Assembly: GCA_044866695.1 (NCBI GenBank)
Contig: JBIOUF010000051.1
Location: 1 to 15,201, forward strand
DNA from: JBIOUF01 sp044866695
GTDB lineage: Bacteria > Actinomycetota > Actinomycetes > Propionibacteriales > Nocardioidaceae
Length of the DNA stretch: 15,201 bases
Direction: 5' to 3'
Positions within the stretch are counted from its first letter, which is position 1. The number at the start of each line of letters is the position of its first letter. The notes beneath the pieces are model-generated. The model worked only from the letters and a program-made list of their open reading frames with translations. It searched no databases and was not told where the DNA came from. Both the position numbers and the translations under genes were made by a program. Of this stretch, positions 1 to 7,116 are shown piece after piece.

Positions 1-18
1 GCCCGTCTCGAAACCACC
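1..18 (+). repeat. Right half of a REP-like palindromic repeat (cut by window edge)
   Basis: The first 18 bases differ at only one base from 10027-10044, the right arm of the REP-like hairpin at 10001-10044 (GCCCGTCTC then AAACCACC). The match continues imperfectly a few bases further. The left arm should lie just outside the window. It is downstream of the acyltransferase stop codon, as the full copy is downstream of the EF-G2 gene, so both occupy a 3'-end position. Confidence 0.6.
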
Positions 19-42
19 AGCACGTCGGGCTGGCCTTGCACG

Positions 43-1320
43 TCAGCCGAAGACCGACCGGCGCTGCATGAGCAGTGTGTAGAGGTTCTGCTGGATCGAC
101 TCGCGCACCTGGTCGGTGATGTTGAAGACCAGCATCGGGTCGTCGGCCGCCTGGGGGTCGTAGCTGTCGGTGCGGATCGGCTCGCCGAACTCGATGACCC
201 ACTTCGAGGGCAGCGGGACCAGTCCGAGCGGCCCGAGCAGCGGGAAGAACGGGGTGATGGGGAGGTAGGGGATGCCCAGCAGCCGGGCCAGGGCGGGAAG
301 GTTGCCGATCATGGGGTAGATCTCCTCGGCCCCCACCACCGAGCAGGGCACGATCGGCACGCCGGTGGCCACCGCGGAGGCCACGAACCCGCCACGGCCG
401 AACCGCTGCAGCTTGTAGCGCTCGGAGTACGGCTTGCCGATGCCCTTGAACCCCTCCGGCCAGACCCCGACCAGCTCGCCGCGCGACAGCATGCGCTGGG
501 CGTCCTCGGTGCAGGCAAGCGTCGCGCCGCCCTTGCGGGCGGCCGCCCCGACGAAGGGCAGCCGGAAGACCAGGTCGGCACCGAGCGCGCGGAGGTGGCG
601 GCCGGTGTGCTCGCGGACGACGTAGGTCGTGACCAGGCCGTCCAGGGGCAGCGTGCCCGAGTGGTTGGACACCACGAGCGCCCCGCCCTCGGCGGGGAGG
701 TTCTCCGCGCCGCGTACGTCGACCCGGAACCACCGCTCCGCCAGCGGCCGGATCGAGGCGGTCAGGAAGCGGTCCGCGACCTCGACGTCGAGGCCGTACT
801 CGTCGACGGCGTAGTCGCCGGTGACCCGGCGGCGCAGGAAGGCCAGCAGCTCGGCCAGGTCCCGCTCCCAGGTCTCGCCGAAGACCTCCTGCGCCCCGGC
901 GCGGAGCGCGGCGAGGATCTCCGGCAGCGGGATGAACCGCGCTGCCGACGTCACCGGCGCGCGCCCGGGAGCGCTGCCGCTGCCACCGGCCGCGTCGGTC
1001 ACCGGGCCGACCTCGATGATCCGGCTCGGTGCCGCGACGTCGGCCTCGTCGTGACCGTCGGCCGGCTCGACCCCCGGGTCACGTCCCGGGTCGGGTCCCG
1101 GGTCGGGCCCGCTGCCGGGCTGGACCGGGACGGGCGGCACCGCCTCGGCCACGGCAGGCTCGGCGGGCTGCTGCGGCCGGCCGGGCTCGTCCTGCGCGGC
1201 CCCGCCGGACTGGCTTGCACCGTCGGCCAGGTCTCGTGACGGGGCGGACGGCTTGGCCCGGCCCGTGCCACGGCCCGGGCGGCCCCGGGTGCCCAGCGGG
1301 ATGATCTCGGCGTCAGCCAT
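43..1320 (-). CDS. PlsC-like lysophospholipid/glycerol acyltransferase with long disordered N-terminus
   Basis: Predicted 425-residue membrane-associated acyltransferase that would transfer a fatty acyl group to a glycerol or lysophospholipid acceptor. Residues 1-125 are Pro/Ala/Gly-rich low complexity, including a repeat of GPDPGPDP type at about 70-84, and look disordered. The catalytic domain starts near 190. The block I motif NHSGTLPLD has His220 and Asp227, that is HX6D rather than the classic HX4D. I associate this spacing with the MGAT/DAGAT-like branch and with actinobacterial relatives such as Rv0502. The acceptor or phosphate motif is PEGFKGIGK at 288-296. The ATG at 1320 is preferred because a GGGGGG Shine-Dalgarno lies about 8 bases upstream and the start overlaps the epimerase stop by 8 bp (ATGGCTGA), implying translational coupling. 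A longer reading frame upstream lies inside the epimerase and is rejected. The exact substrate is unknown. Confidence 0.88.
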   Translation of the reverse strand: MADAEIIPLGTRGRPGRGTGRAKPSAPSRDLADGASQSGGAAQDEPGRPQQPAEPAVAEAVPPVPVQPGSGPDPGPDPGRDPGVEPADGHDEADVAAPSRIIEVGPVTDAAGGSGSAPGRAPVTSAARFIPLPEILAALRAGAQEVFGETWERDLAELLAFLRRRVTGDYAVDEYGLDVEVADRFLTASIRPLAERWFRVDVRGAENLPAEGGALVVSNHSGTLPLDGLVTTYVVREHTGRHLRALGADLVFRLPFVGAAARKGGATLACTEDAQRMLSRGELVGVWPEGFKGIGKPYSERYKLQRFGRGGFVASAVATGVPIVPCSVVGAEEIYPMIGNLPALARLLGIPYLPITPFFPLLGPLGLVPLPSKWVIEFGEPIRTDSYDPQAADDPMLVFNITDQVRESIQQNLYTLLMQRRSVFG

Positions 1321-2413
1321 GGTCGGCCCCCCGTCCCGCGACGGCCGGTACGGCGCCGGGGGGCCGGTCGTCCGTGGCGCGGGGCCCGGTCGCCGGGGCC
1401 CGAACGCCGGCCACGAGCCGCTCCGCCGCGAACACCGGATGCCGGCCGGCCAGCGGCCCCTCGGGCAGCGACGCGGCGAAGTCGGCCAGGGTCTGCTCGG
1501 TGGTGTAGGCCGGCTCGAAGCCGAGGTCGGTGCGCATCCGGGTGGTGTCCAGGCCCCGGCCGAAGGTGACGAACCGGATCTGCTCGGGCGAGAAGTCGGG
1601 CAGGCCCAGCTTGGCCTGGCGGACCAGGGATCCCAGCGACCCGAGCGCGAACCCGGGCACCGGCACGACCGGCCGGCCGAGCCTGCGGATGGCCTGGGAG
1701 AGCAGCAGCAACCCGTCGCCGGCGACGTTGAACGTGCCGTGGGCTCCGGCGAGGGCGGCGTGGTGCAGGACCGCGACCAGGTCGTCGGCATGCAGCAGCA
1801 TGAGGCGGGCGTCGAAGCCGGCCGGCTTGGGGATCGCCGGCAGCCGCAGGTAGGTGGCCAGCGGCGACCGGTGTCCCGGGGCGAGGGTGTTGGCGTGCCG
1901 GATGGTGGTGATGGTGACGTCGGGTCGTCGCCGGGAGAAGCCGCGGACGTAGCCCTCCACCTCCAGCACGTCCTTGGGGTAGCCGGCTCTGGGCGTGTGC
2001 CGCGCGGTCAGCTCCTCGGTGAACATGGCCGGGTCCCGGCTCGACGCGCCGTACACCTCCGAGGAGGACTTCACCACCAGCCGCTCCAGGCCGGGAGCCC
2101 GCTGGCACGCCGCGAGCAGCTGCATGGTGCCGATGACGTTGTGCTCCTTCATCGACATCCGCCCACCGACGTCGGCCGCAGACTCGACGACACCGGCGTG
2201 CACGACCGTGTCGACGTCCTCGCCGGCGATGACCTTGGCGATCACCGGGTTGCGGATGTCGGCCCGGACGAACCGGACGCTGCCGAGGTCACCACGGGGC
2301 GGCACCACGTCGACCCCGATGACCCGGCCCACCTGCGGGTCCTGGGTCATCCGGAGCGCGACCTGGCGGCCGACGTCCAAGGAGACCCCGGTGACCAGGA
2401 CGATCCGACCCAA
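1313..2413 (-). CDS. NAD-dependent epimerase/dehydratase (extended SDR, GalE2/Rv0501-like)
   Basis: A 366-residue cytoplasmic Rossmann-fold protein of the extended short-chain dehydrogenase family, expected to act on a nucleotide sugar or similar substrate with bound NAD(P). The nucleotide-binding motif TGVSLDVG is at 8-15, the acidic residue ending strand 2 (GVD) at 33-35, and SSSEVYG at 116-122. The usual catalytic YxxxK is not intact: Tyr145 is followed by PKDV, so Lys is at +2, not +4. The YxKDxxEVEGYVR pattern seems typical of this actinobacterial subfamily. The last 40 residues are Pro/Ala/Arg-rich and look non-catalytic. Translation probably begins at TTG 2413, with AGAGGG 5 bases upstream. 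The gene lies 33 bp after bS22 and overlaps the acyltransferase, matching the Rv0500B-Rv0501-Rv0502 order. The natural substrate is not known to me. Confidence 0.87.
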   Translation of the reverse strand: MGRIVLVTGVSLDVGRQVALRMTQDPQVGRVIGVDVVPPRGDLGSVRFVRADIRNPVIAKVIAGEDVDTVVHAGVVESAADVGGRMSMKEHNVIGTMQLLAACQRAPGLERLVVKSSSEVYGASSRDPAMFTEELTARHTPRAGYPKDVLEVEGYVRGFSRRRPDVTITTIRHANTLAPGHRSPLATYLRLPAIPKPAGFDARLMLLHADDLVAVLHHAALAGAHGTFNVAGDGLLLLSQAIRRLGRPVVPVPGFALGSLGSLVRQAKLGLPDFSPEQIRFVTFGRGLDTTRMRTDLGFEPAYTTEQTLADFAASLPEGPLAGRHPVFAAERLVAGVRAPATGPRATDDRPPGAVPAVAGRGADHG

Positions 2414-2446
2414 CGCGTCCCTCTTCTCTCGGCGGCTTGGAGAGGG

Positions 2447-2548
2447 CTACTTGCCGAGCCTGCGCCGCTGGACGCGGGTCTTCTTGAGCAGCTTGCGGTG
2501 CTTCTTCTTCGCCATGCGCTTGCGACGCTTCTTGATGACAGAACCCAA
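2447..2548 (-). CDS. Small ribosomal protein bS22 (AURKAIP1/COX24 domain), 33 aa
   Basis: This very short gene is easy to miss because it begins with TTG. The 33-residue product is almost entirely Lys/Arg, starts MGSVIKKRRKRMAKKKHRK and ends RRRLGK, and matches the actinobacterial AURKAIP1/COX24-domain protein. In mycobacteria that protein (Rv0500B type) is found in the small ribosomal subunit as bS22, near the decoding-centre rRNA. The start is well fixed: GGAAGG lies 8 bases upstream of TTG 2548, and the family N-terminus MGSVIKK begins exactly there. It is 33 bp upstream of the epimerase and 130 bp downstream of the HTH gene, so it is probably in the same transcript. The identification rests on direct recognition of the sequence and on synteny. 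Confidence 0.93.
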   Translation of the reverse strand: MGSVIKKRRKRMAKKKHRKLLKKTRVQRRRLGK

Positions 2549-2678
2549 CAGAGCGACCTTCCGGAGTCGAGGGGGCCGCACGGTCGTCCCCCGCGGCGGC
2601 TCGGAAGGCCAGCGTATCGGCCCGCGGAAGGGCAGCGAACCTCAGGCGGATCCCTGGGTCCGGCTCGGTCCGGCTCGG

Positions 2679-2891
2679 TCAGCCGGTCTGGAAGAAGCTG
2701 CGGCGCAGGTACTCGTCCACGGCGTCCTCCGGGACCCGGAACGACCGCCCGACGCGGACCGCGGGCAGCTCGCCGGAGTGCACCAGCCGGTAGACGGTCA
2801 TCTTCGACACGCGCATGACGCTCGCGACCTCAGCCACGGTCAGGAACTTGACGCCTGAGATGTCTCCGGAGCTCGACTCGGCCATGGCCAC
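2679..2891 (-). CDS. Excisionase-like MerR-type helix-turn-helix DNA-binding protein (Rv0500A-like)
   Basis: A 70-residue protein with one winged-helix HTH of the excisionase/MerR type. The segment KFLTVAEVASVMRVSKMTVY (15-34) supplies the recognition helix, and GELPAVRVGRSFRVPEDAV (40-58) is the wing and following strand. Although annotated as excisionase-like, it is not phage-associated here. It is the conserved chromosomal protein that accompanies bS22 and proC across Actinobacteria, probably a small transcription factor or nucleoid protein. The GTG at 2891 is favoured because GGTGA sits about 9 bases upstream; an ATG six bases inside (2885) is the alternative. It is probably the first gene of the HTH-bS22-epimerase-acyltransferase unit. 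Its regulatory target cannot be read from the sequence. Confidence 0.9.
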   Translation of the reverse strand: MAMAESSSGDISGVKFLTVAEVASVMRVSKMTVYRLVHSGELPAVRVGRSFRVPEDAVDEYLRRSFFQTG

Positions 2892-2915
2892 ACCGCGCTT
2901 TCACCGCACACACGC

Positions 2916-2937
2916 CCCCCGGCTTCCCCACCGGGGG
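2916..2937 (-). promoter_or_regulatory. GC-rich hairpin in the 5' leader of the HTH gene
   Basis: Seven perfect base pairs (CCCCCGG against CCGGGGG) enclose an 8-base loop, 25 bp upstream of the HTH start. There is no U-tract, so it is not a classic intrinsic terminator. It could shape the leader of the transcript, but no function is shown. Confidence 0.35.
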
Positions 2938-2957
2938 TCCTACGATGTGCTGTGGTG

Positions 2958-2987
2958 AGAATAGAGCCTCATGTGACACATGGGGAA
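2958..2987 (-). promoter_or_regulatory. Possible promoter for the HTH-bS22-epimerase-acyltransferase unit
   Basis: On the minus strand a TATTCT -10-like hexamer (forward 2958-2963) lies 18 bases from a weak -35-like TTCCCC (forward 2982-2987). The spacer contains the palindrome at 2970-2982. The -10 matches consensus at 4 of 6 positions and the -35 at only 3 of 6, so this is tentative. It is the best AT-containing segment in the 372-bp gap. Confidence 0.3.
2970..2982. promoter_or_regulatory. Perfect 13-bp palindrome CATGTGACACATG, candidate operator
   Basis: Arms CATGTG and CACATG surround a single central base. It falls in the spacer of the suggested promoter upstream of the HTH gene, where a bound dimer would block RNA polymerase. 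I cannot assign the binding protein. Confidence 0.4.
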
Positions 2988-3042
2988 GGCTCCCGAACCC
3001 CCGACTTCCCGTCCGACGCCGGCGAGCGCGCGGCGCGTCAGG

Positions 3043-3080
3043 TGACGGCTGCCGGCTCGACGTACCAGAGCTGACGGCTG
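3043..3080 (+). repeat. 22-bp-period intergenic repeat, cluster 1 (degenerate)
   Basis: TGACGGCT, then TGCCGGCTCGACGTACCAGA, then CTGACGGCT: the TGCCGGCT at 3050 and the TGACGGCT at 3072 are exactly 22 bases apart. This is the same family as the repeats at 9936-9981 and 10171-10240. It sits in the gap between the acuC-type gene and the HTH gene; nothing coding is visible in the rest of 2892-3263. Confidence 0.6.
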
Positions 3081-3263
3081 GGCGCGGCCGGCTCCGCTCG
3101 GCTGGCATAGCCTCCGCGTCCGCTGGCCGCCGCCCGGAAGGCCATCGCCCGGGGCACCCAACCGCACCGCGGAACAGGTGACCACCGCCCGACTCGACCC
3201 CTGGCCGCACACTCGCGTCGCGCCGCTGCCCTCTGGGACGAGAACCGCCCGCGACGCCGCCAT

Positions 3264-4442
3264 TCACGGCATCAGCCCGTTCAACGGGAAGACGGCTTCC
3301 CGGGTGGCATGGATCGCGCGGTCCAGCCAGGTGGCGGGGTCGTAGCCCTCGGTCCAGTCCCGGTACGCCGGCGTGCGTCCGTCGGTCATCCGCATCGGCG
3401 CGGTGCGGCCGAGACGGCGCAGCACGTGCTCACGCCAGGCGTCGGGCACCGCCGTGCCCGGCGGCAGGGGGTGGCCGCCGACGATGGCCAGCAGGTGGGT
3501 CCACGAGCGCGGCACGACGTCGACCAGCGCGTACCCCCCGCCACCCATGACCAGCCAGCGGCCGCCGGCGACCTCGTGGGCGAGGTCGTGCAGGGCCAGG
3601 TAGGACGCCCGGTGCCCGTCGACGGTGAGCATGAGGTGGGTGAGCGGGTCCTCGGCATGGGAGTCGCAGCCGTGCTGGGTGACCAGGACGTCGGGGGCGA
3701 ACTCCCTGACCAGCGCGGGCACGACGGCGTGGAAGGCGCGCAGCCAGCCGGCGTCGCTGGTGCCCGGGGGGAGCGCCACGTTGACCGCCGACCCCTCGGC
3801 GTCGCGGCCGCCGACGTCGTGGGGGAACCCCGTGCCGGGGAACAGCATCTGGCCGGTCTCGTGCAGGCTGATGGTCAGCACGCGGGGGTCGTTCCAGAAG
3901 ATGCCCTCGACGCCGTCGCCATGGTGGGCGTCCACGTCGACGTACGCCACCTTGCCGGCGCCGTGGGCGAGCAGCCAGCGGATCGCGACCGCGACGTCGT
4001 TGTAGACGCAGAACCCGGACGCGCGCTCGACCATCGCGTGGTGCAGGCCGCCGGTGATGCTGGCCGCGTGCAGGGCCTCGCCCTCCCAGACCCGTCGCGC
4101 CGCCTCGGTGGACGCGCCGACCACGTGGGCGGCCGCCTCGTGCATGCCCTTGAACGTGGGGTCGTCGTCGGTGCCGAGGCCGCGACGATGGTCCGCGCCG
4201 CCGTGCGGGTCCAGCCCGGCGCGCCGGACCGCGTCGATGAAGGCCCGCTCGTGCACGGTCGCGACCAGGTCGTCGCTGCCCATGGGGGCCGGGACGACGG
4301 CCAGGCCGCCCGCCCCGGTGACGCCGAGCTCCTCGGCCAGCCGCATGGTGAGCTCGACCCGGATCGGGTTCATGGGGTGGCTGGAGCCGAAGTCGTACTC
4401 GCACAGCGACCGGTCGAAGACCACGCAGGCCGGTCCAGTCAT
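3264..4442 (-). CDS. acuC: AcuC-type histone deacetylase superfamily protein (protein lysine deacetylase)
   Basis: A 392-residue cytoplasmic zinc hydrolase of the class I/II histone deacetylase fold. In Bacillus, AcuC removes acetyl groups from lysine in acetyl-CoA synthetase and restores its activity, so a link to acetate metabolism is likely. Visible active-site elements are the His-His pair GGLHHA (134-135), the zinc-ligand segment YVDVDAHHGDG (Asp171, His173), the second Asp in QHGCDSHAED (Asp260) and the GGGGY tyrosine (Tyr304). All catalytic positions look intact. The ATG at 4442 is chosen because AGGG lies about 8 bases upstream and the family N-terminus begins there; the 20 residues encoded further upstream look spurious. 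It is 81 bp after proC on the same strand, probably co-transcribed. An acetylpolyamine amidohydrolase function is less likely. Confidence 0.9.
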   Translation of the reverse strand: MTGPACVVFDRSLCEYDFGSSHPMNPIRVELTMRLAEELGVTGAGGLAVVPAPMGSDDLVATVHERAFIDAVRRAGLDPHGGADHRRGLGTDDDPTFKGMHEAAAHVVGASTEAARRVWEGEALHAASITGGLHHAMVERASGFCVYNDVAVAIRWLLAHGAGKVAYVDVDAHHGDGVEGIFWNDPRVLTISLHETGQMLFPGTGFPHDVGGRDAEGSAVNVALPPGTSDAGWLRAFHAVVPALVREFAPDVLVTQHGCDSHAEDPLTHLMLTVDGHRASYLALHDLAHEVAGGRWLVMGGGGYALVDVVPRSWTHLLAIVGGHPLPPGTAVPDAWREHVLRRLGRTAPMRMTDGRTPAYRDWTEGYDPATWLDRAIHATREAVFPLNGLMP

Positions 4443-4523
4443 GCCAGCGACCCTACCGCCGGGTTTCGGACGGAGGGACGCACCGGTCCCTGCGAAGGGC
4501 ACCCGCCGTACGCCGGTGTCGGC

Positions 4524-5330
4524 TCACGCCTGCTCGGCCAGCGCGCGGGACCGGTTGCGGGCCGCCTCCATGGCGGTGAGGAACGCCGCGCGGACCTTGT
4601 GGTCCTCCAGCTCGCGCACCGCCGCCGCCGTGGTGCCCCCCGGTGAGGTGACCCGCTCGCGCAGCACGGTGGGATGCTCCCCGGTCTCCCGGAGCAGCTT
4701 GGCGGAGCCCACGACGGTCTGCACGACCAGCTCCGTCGCCGTCGTGCGCGGCAGGCCCAGGTGGACCCCGGCCTCGATCATCGCCTCGACGACGAAGAAC
4801 AGGTACGCCGGACCCGAGCCGCTGATCGCGGTGACCGCGTCCTGCTGGTTCTCCGGCACTCGCAGCACCTTCCCGGTCGACGCCAGCAGCTGCTCGGCCT
4901 CGACCAGGTGCTCCTCGTCGCAGTGCGAGCCGGGTGATATCGCGGCCATCCCCTCGTCGACGAGGGCAGGGGTGTTCGGCATCACCCGCACCACGGCGAC
5001 GCCGTGCGGTAGCCGGGACTCGATGAACGAGGTGGTGATGCCGGCGGCCAGGGAGACCACGACCTGCCCGGGCCGGACGTGGGGGGACAGCTCGTGCAGC
5101 AGGTCGGACATGTCCTGCGGCTTGACCACCAGCGCGAGGGTGTCCGCGCGGCGCGCCGCCTCGGCGTTGTCGACCACCTCGACGGCGTACCGCTGCTCCA
5201 GCTCGGCGGCCCGCTCCGGACGCTTCTCCCCCACGAGCAGGGTCGACGGCTGCCGTCCGGCCCGGATCAGGCCGGACAGCAACGTCTCGCCCATCACGCC
5301 GGCGCCGACCACGGCGACCAGACCACCCAT
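4524..5330 (-). CDS. proC: Pyrroline-5-carboxylate reductase
   Basis: A 268-residue enzyme that reduces 1-pyrroline-5-carboxylate to L-proline with NAD(P)H, the last step of proline synthesis. The N-terminal dinucleotide-binding motif is VGAGVMGE (8-15). The substrate-binding and dimer regions follow: VRVMPNTPALVDEG (114-127), the family signature AISGSGPAYLFFVVEAM (168-184) and TSPGGTT (228-234). Length is normal for the family and every key motif is present. The start at ATG 5330 has GGAG 5 bases upstream, and that Shine-Dalgarno overlaps the stop codon of the proline dehydrogenase gene (TAGGAG), so the two are translationally linked. A longer frame upstream runs into the dehydrogenase gene and is rejected. 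Confidence 0.96.
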   Translation of the reverse strand: MGGLVAVVGAGVMGETLLSGLIRAGRQPSTLLVGEKRPERAAELEQRYAVEVVDNAEAARRADTLALVVKPQDMSDLLHELSPHVRPGQVVVSLAAGITTSFIESRLPHGVAVVRVMPNTPALVDEGMAAISPGSHCDEEHLVEAEQLLASTGKVLRVPENQQDAVTAISGSGPAYLFFVVEAMIEAGVHLGLPRTTATELVVQTVVGSAKLLRETGEHPTVLRERVTSPGGTTAAAVRELEDHKVRAAFLTAMEAARNRSRALAEQA

Positions 5331-5338
5331 GCCAGCTC

Positions 5339-6268
5339 CTACTTCTTCGACATCAGCGAGCGCAGGAAGAACATCGCGTTCGACGGCCGCTCCGCCAGCC
5401 TGCGCATCAGGTAGCCGTACCACTCCTGGCCGTACGGGATGTACACGCGCATCGTCTGCCCCTCACCGGCCAGCCGGCGCTGTTCGTCGGGGCGGATCCC
5501 GTAGAGCATCTGGAACTCGTAGCTGTCCTTGGCCCGGCCGGTCTCCTCCGCGAGCCGGCCGGCCAGCGTGACGATCCGGGGGTCGTGAGAGGCCACCATC
5601 GGGTAGCCCTCGCCGGCCATCAGCGCGCCGAGGCACCGGGCGTAGGAGAGGTCGACGTCGGTGCGGGACTGGAAGGCCACCGACTCCGGCTCGTTGTAGG
5701 CGCCCTTGCACAGGCGGACCCGCGAGCCGGCGGTCGCGAGGTCCCGGCAGTCGGCCTCGGTACGGCGCAGGTAGGCCTGGAGCACCGCCCCCGTCTCCGG
5801 GAAGTCCTCGCGCAGCTCCTGGAGCACCCGGAGGGTGGAGTCCGTGGTGGTGTGGTCCTCCATGTCCAAGGTGACGGTCGTGCCGGCGTTGCGCGCGGCT
5901 CGGCAGATGGAGCGCGCGTTGTCCAGGGCGACCTGCTCCCCGTCGCCGGGCAGCGCCTGCCCCACCGCGGACAGCTTGACCGACACCTCGGCCCGCCGGC
6001 CCCAGCCCTCGTCGCCGATCGCGGCGAGCACCTCCAGGTAGGCCTGGACGGTGGCTCCGGCCTGCGTCGCGTCGAGGGTGTCCTCGCCCAGGAAGTCCAG
6101 CGTGACCTGGCGGCCGGACCCGAGCAGGGTCCGGGTGGCGTCGACCGCGCTCGCGGTGGTCTCGCCCGGCACGTACCTCGCGACGATCCCGCTGGACACC
6201 GGAAGCGACGTCGCGAGCTGTTTGACCCGCTCGCTTCGCGACAGCACCAGCAGCGGCTCCCTGAGCAC
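5339..6268 (-). CDS. Proline dehydrogenase (FAD-dependent, monofunctional)
   Basis: A 309-residue TIM-barrel flavoenzyme oxidising L-proline to 1-pyrroline-5-carboxylate and passing electrons to the respiratory chain. Key segments are VSVKLSAVG (95-103), LDMEDHT (134-140), RLCKGAYNEPES (185-196, equivalent to the family RLVKGAY), SHDPR (227-231) and the C-terminal GYLMRRLAERPSN (285-297), the arginine-containing proline-binding motif YxxRRxxE. It is a short monofunctional enzyme like Bacillus or Mycobacterium PutB, with no P5C dehydrogenase domain and none visible nearby. The GTG at 6268 is preferred, with GAGG 6 bases upstream. It is followed after 8 bp by proC, which catalyses the reverse chemical step with a different cofactor. 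Confidence 0.95.
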   Translation of the reverse strand: MLREPLLVLSRSERVKQLATSLPVSSGIVARYVPGETTASAVDATRTLLGSGRQVTLDFLGEDTLDATQAGATVQAYLEVLAAIGDEGWGRRAEVSVKLSAVGQALPGDGEQVALDNARSICRAARNAGTTVTLDMEDHTTTDSTLRVLQELREDFPETGAVLQAYLRRTEADCRDLATAGSRVRLCKGAYNEPESVAFQSRTDVDLSYARCLGALMAGEGYPMVASHDPRIVTLAGRLAEETGRAKDSYEFQMLYGIRPDEQRRLAGEGQTMRVYIPYGQEWYGYLMRRLAERPSNAMFFLRSLMSKK

Positions 6269-6339
6269 CCAGCACCTCCCGAGCTTCGACCCGTCCCGCC
6301 GGCCCGGCGGCCGTGCGGCGCAGCGCACGCGGGGTCAGG

Positions 6340-7116
6340 CTACGCCCGACGCCACCACAGGTTGACGGCGTAGTCCACCACCAGGCCCTCGTGCTCGGCC
6401 AGCGCCGCCGCGGCGGTGGCCGGGTCGAGCTCGATGCGCAGCACGGCCTCGAGGTCGGCGCGGGACCCGAACCGCCATCCCACGTCGAGGCGGGTGCGCG
6501 ACCAGCCGCGCAAGGTCCAGAACCGCTCCACTGCCCGGGCGTCGACCCGGGGGAACCCGCGGGCGAACCACCGGCCGAACGTCGACCGGGTCGGGTCGTT
6601 GTCCACGACGAACGCGGTGCCGCCCCGGCGCAGCACCCGGGACAGCTCGGCGACGCCCGGCTCGCAGCCGGGGCCGAAGAAGTAGGCCCACCGCGCGTGC
6701 GCCACGTCGACAGACGCGTCGGGCAGCGGCAGCCGTTGCGCGGTGCCCTGCCGGACCCGTACCGAGGGCAGCCCCGACGTACGCCGGCGCGCGGTCTCCG
6801 CGAGTCCCGGATGGGGCTCCACGCCGGTCACCGACCGGGCCGTCGCGGCGAACCGGGGCAGGTGGAAGCCGGCGCCGCAGCCGATGTCGACCACGTCGCG
6901 CCCGGCCCAGTCCGCGACCTCTCGCATGGCGGCCTCGATCCGCCCGTCGGGGTCGACGGCGCGGTTCTCCAGCTCATAGGTCGCCGGCGACCGCCAGATG
7001 TTCGGCGACGGGATCGTCCCCCGTGGCGCGGCGCCGCGGCTCAGATCCGCACCGTCCCGTGCCGGGTCGTGAACAGCGCGGCGGCCAGGCCGGGCACCCC
7101 CTCGGGCGCCACCCAC
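6340..7116 (-). CDS. Class I SAM-dependent methyltransferase (start uncertain)
   Basis: A cytoplasmic methyltransferase with motif I VVDIGCGAGFHLPRFA, the acidic end of strand 2 (GVEPHP), motif II-like LPLPDASVDVAHARWAYFF and the post-motif RVLRRGGTAFVVDND. These belong to the Methyltransf_11/25 type; the substrate is unknown. The recognisable protein begins at TIPSPNIWRSPATYELENRA, about 7017. No ATG, GTG or TTG lies in frame between there and GTG 7116, which is well inside the overlapping VOC gene. I give 7116 as the nearest canonical start (258 residues), but the first 33 residues would then be Gly/Arg-rich and unconvincing. A lost GTG (now GGG at 7018-7020) or an ACG start at 7017 are alternatives. 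The stop is 71 bp before the proline dehydrogenase gene. Confidence 0.8.
   Translation of the reverse strand: MGGARGGARPGRRAVHDPARDGADLSRGAAPRGTIPSPNIWRSPATYELENRAVDPDGRIEAAMREVADWAGRDVVDIGCGAGFHLPRFAATARSVTGVEPHPGLAETARRRTSGLPSVRVRQGTAQRLPLPDASVDVAHARWAYFFGPGCEPGVAELSRVLRRGGTAFVVDNDPTRSTFGRWFARGFPRVDARAVERFWTLRGWSRTRLDVGWRFGSRADLEAVLRIELDPATAAAALAEHEGLVVDYAVNLWWRRA

Noticed and set aside
1253..2818. 521-codon plus-strand frame opposite the epimerase and bS22
   Set aside because: No domain is recognisable, and it is a mirror of real minus-strand genes with good ribosome-binding sites and family motifs.
2679..2891. HTH protein as a phage excisionase marking an integrated element
   Set aside because: No integrase, attachment site or phage genes are nearby, and the gene is in a conserved housekeeping order with proC and bS22.
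2830..3267. Minus-strand frames in the gap between acuC and the HTH gene
   Set aside because: Composition is Arg/Gly/Pro-rich, no ribosome-binding site supports them, and the region holds repeats and a possible promoter.
4054..5571. 505-codon plus-strand frame opposite acuC, proC and proline dehydrogenase
   Set aside because: The Ser/Arg/Thr-rich composition is typical of antisense GC-rich translation; no motif is present.
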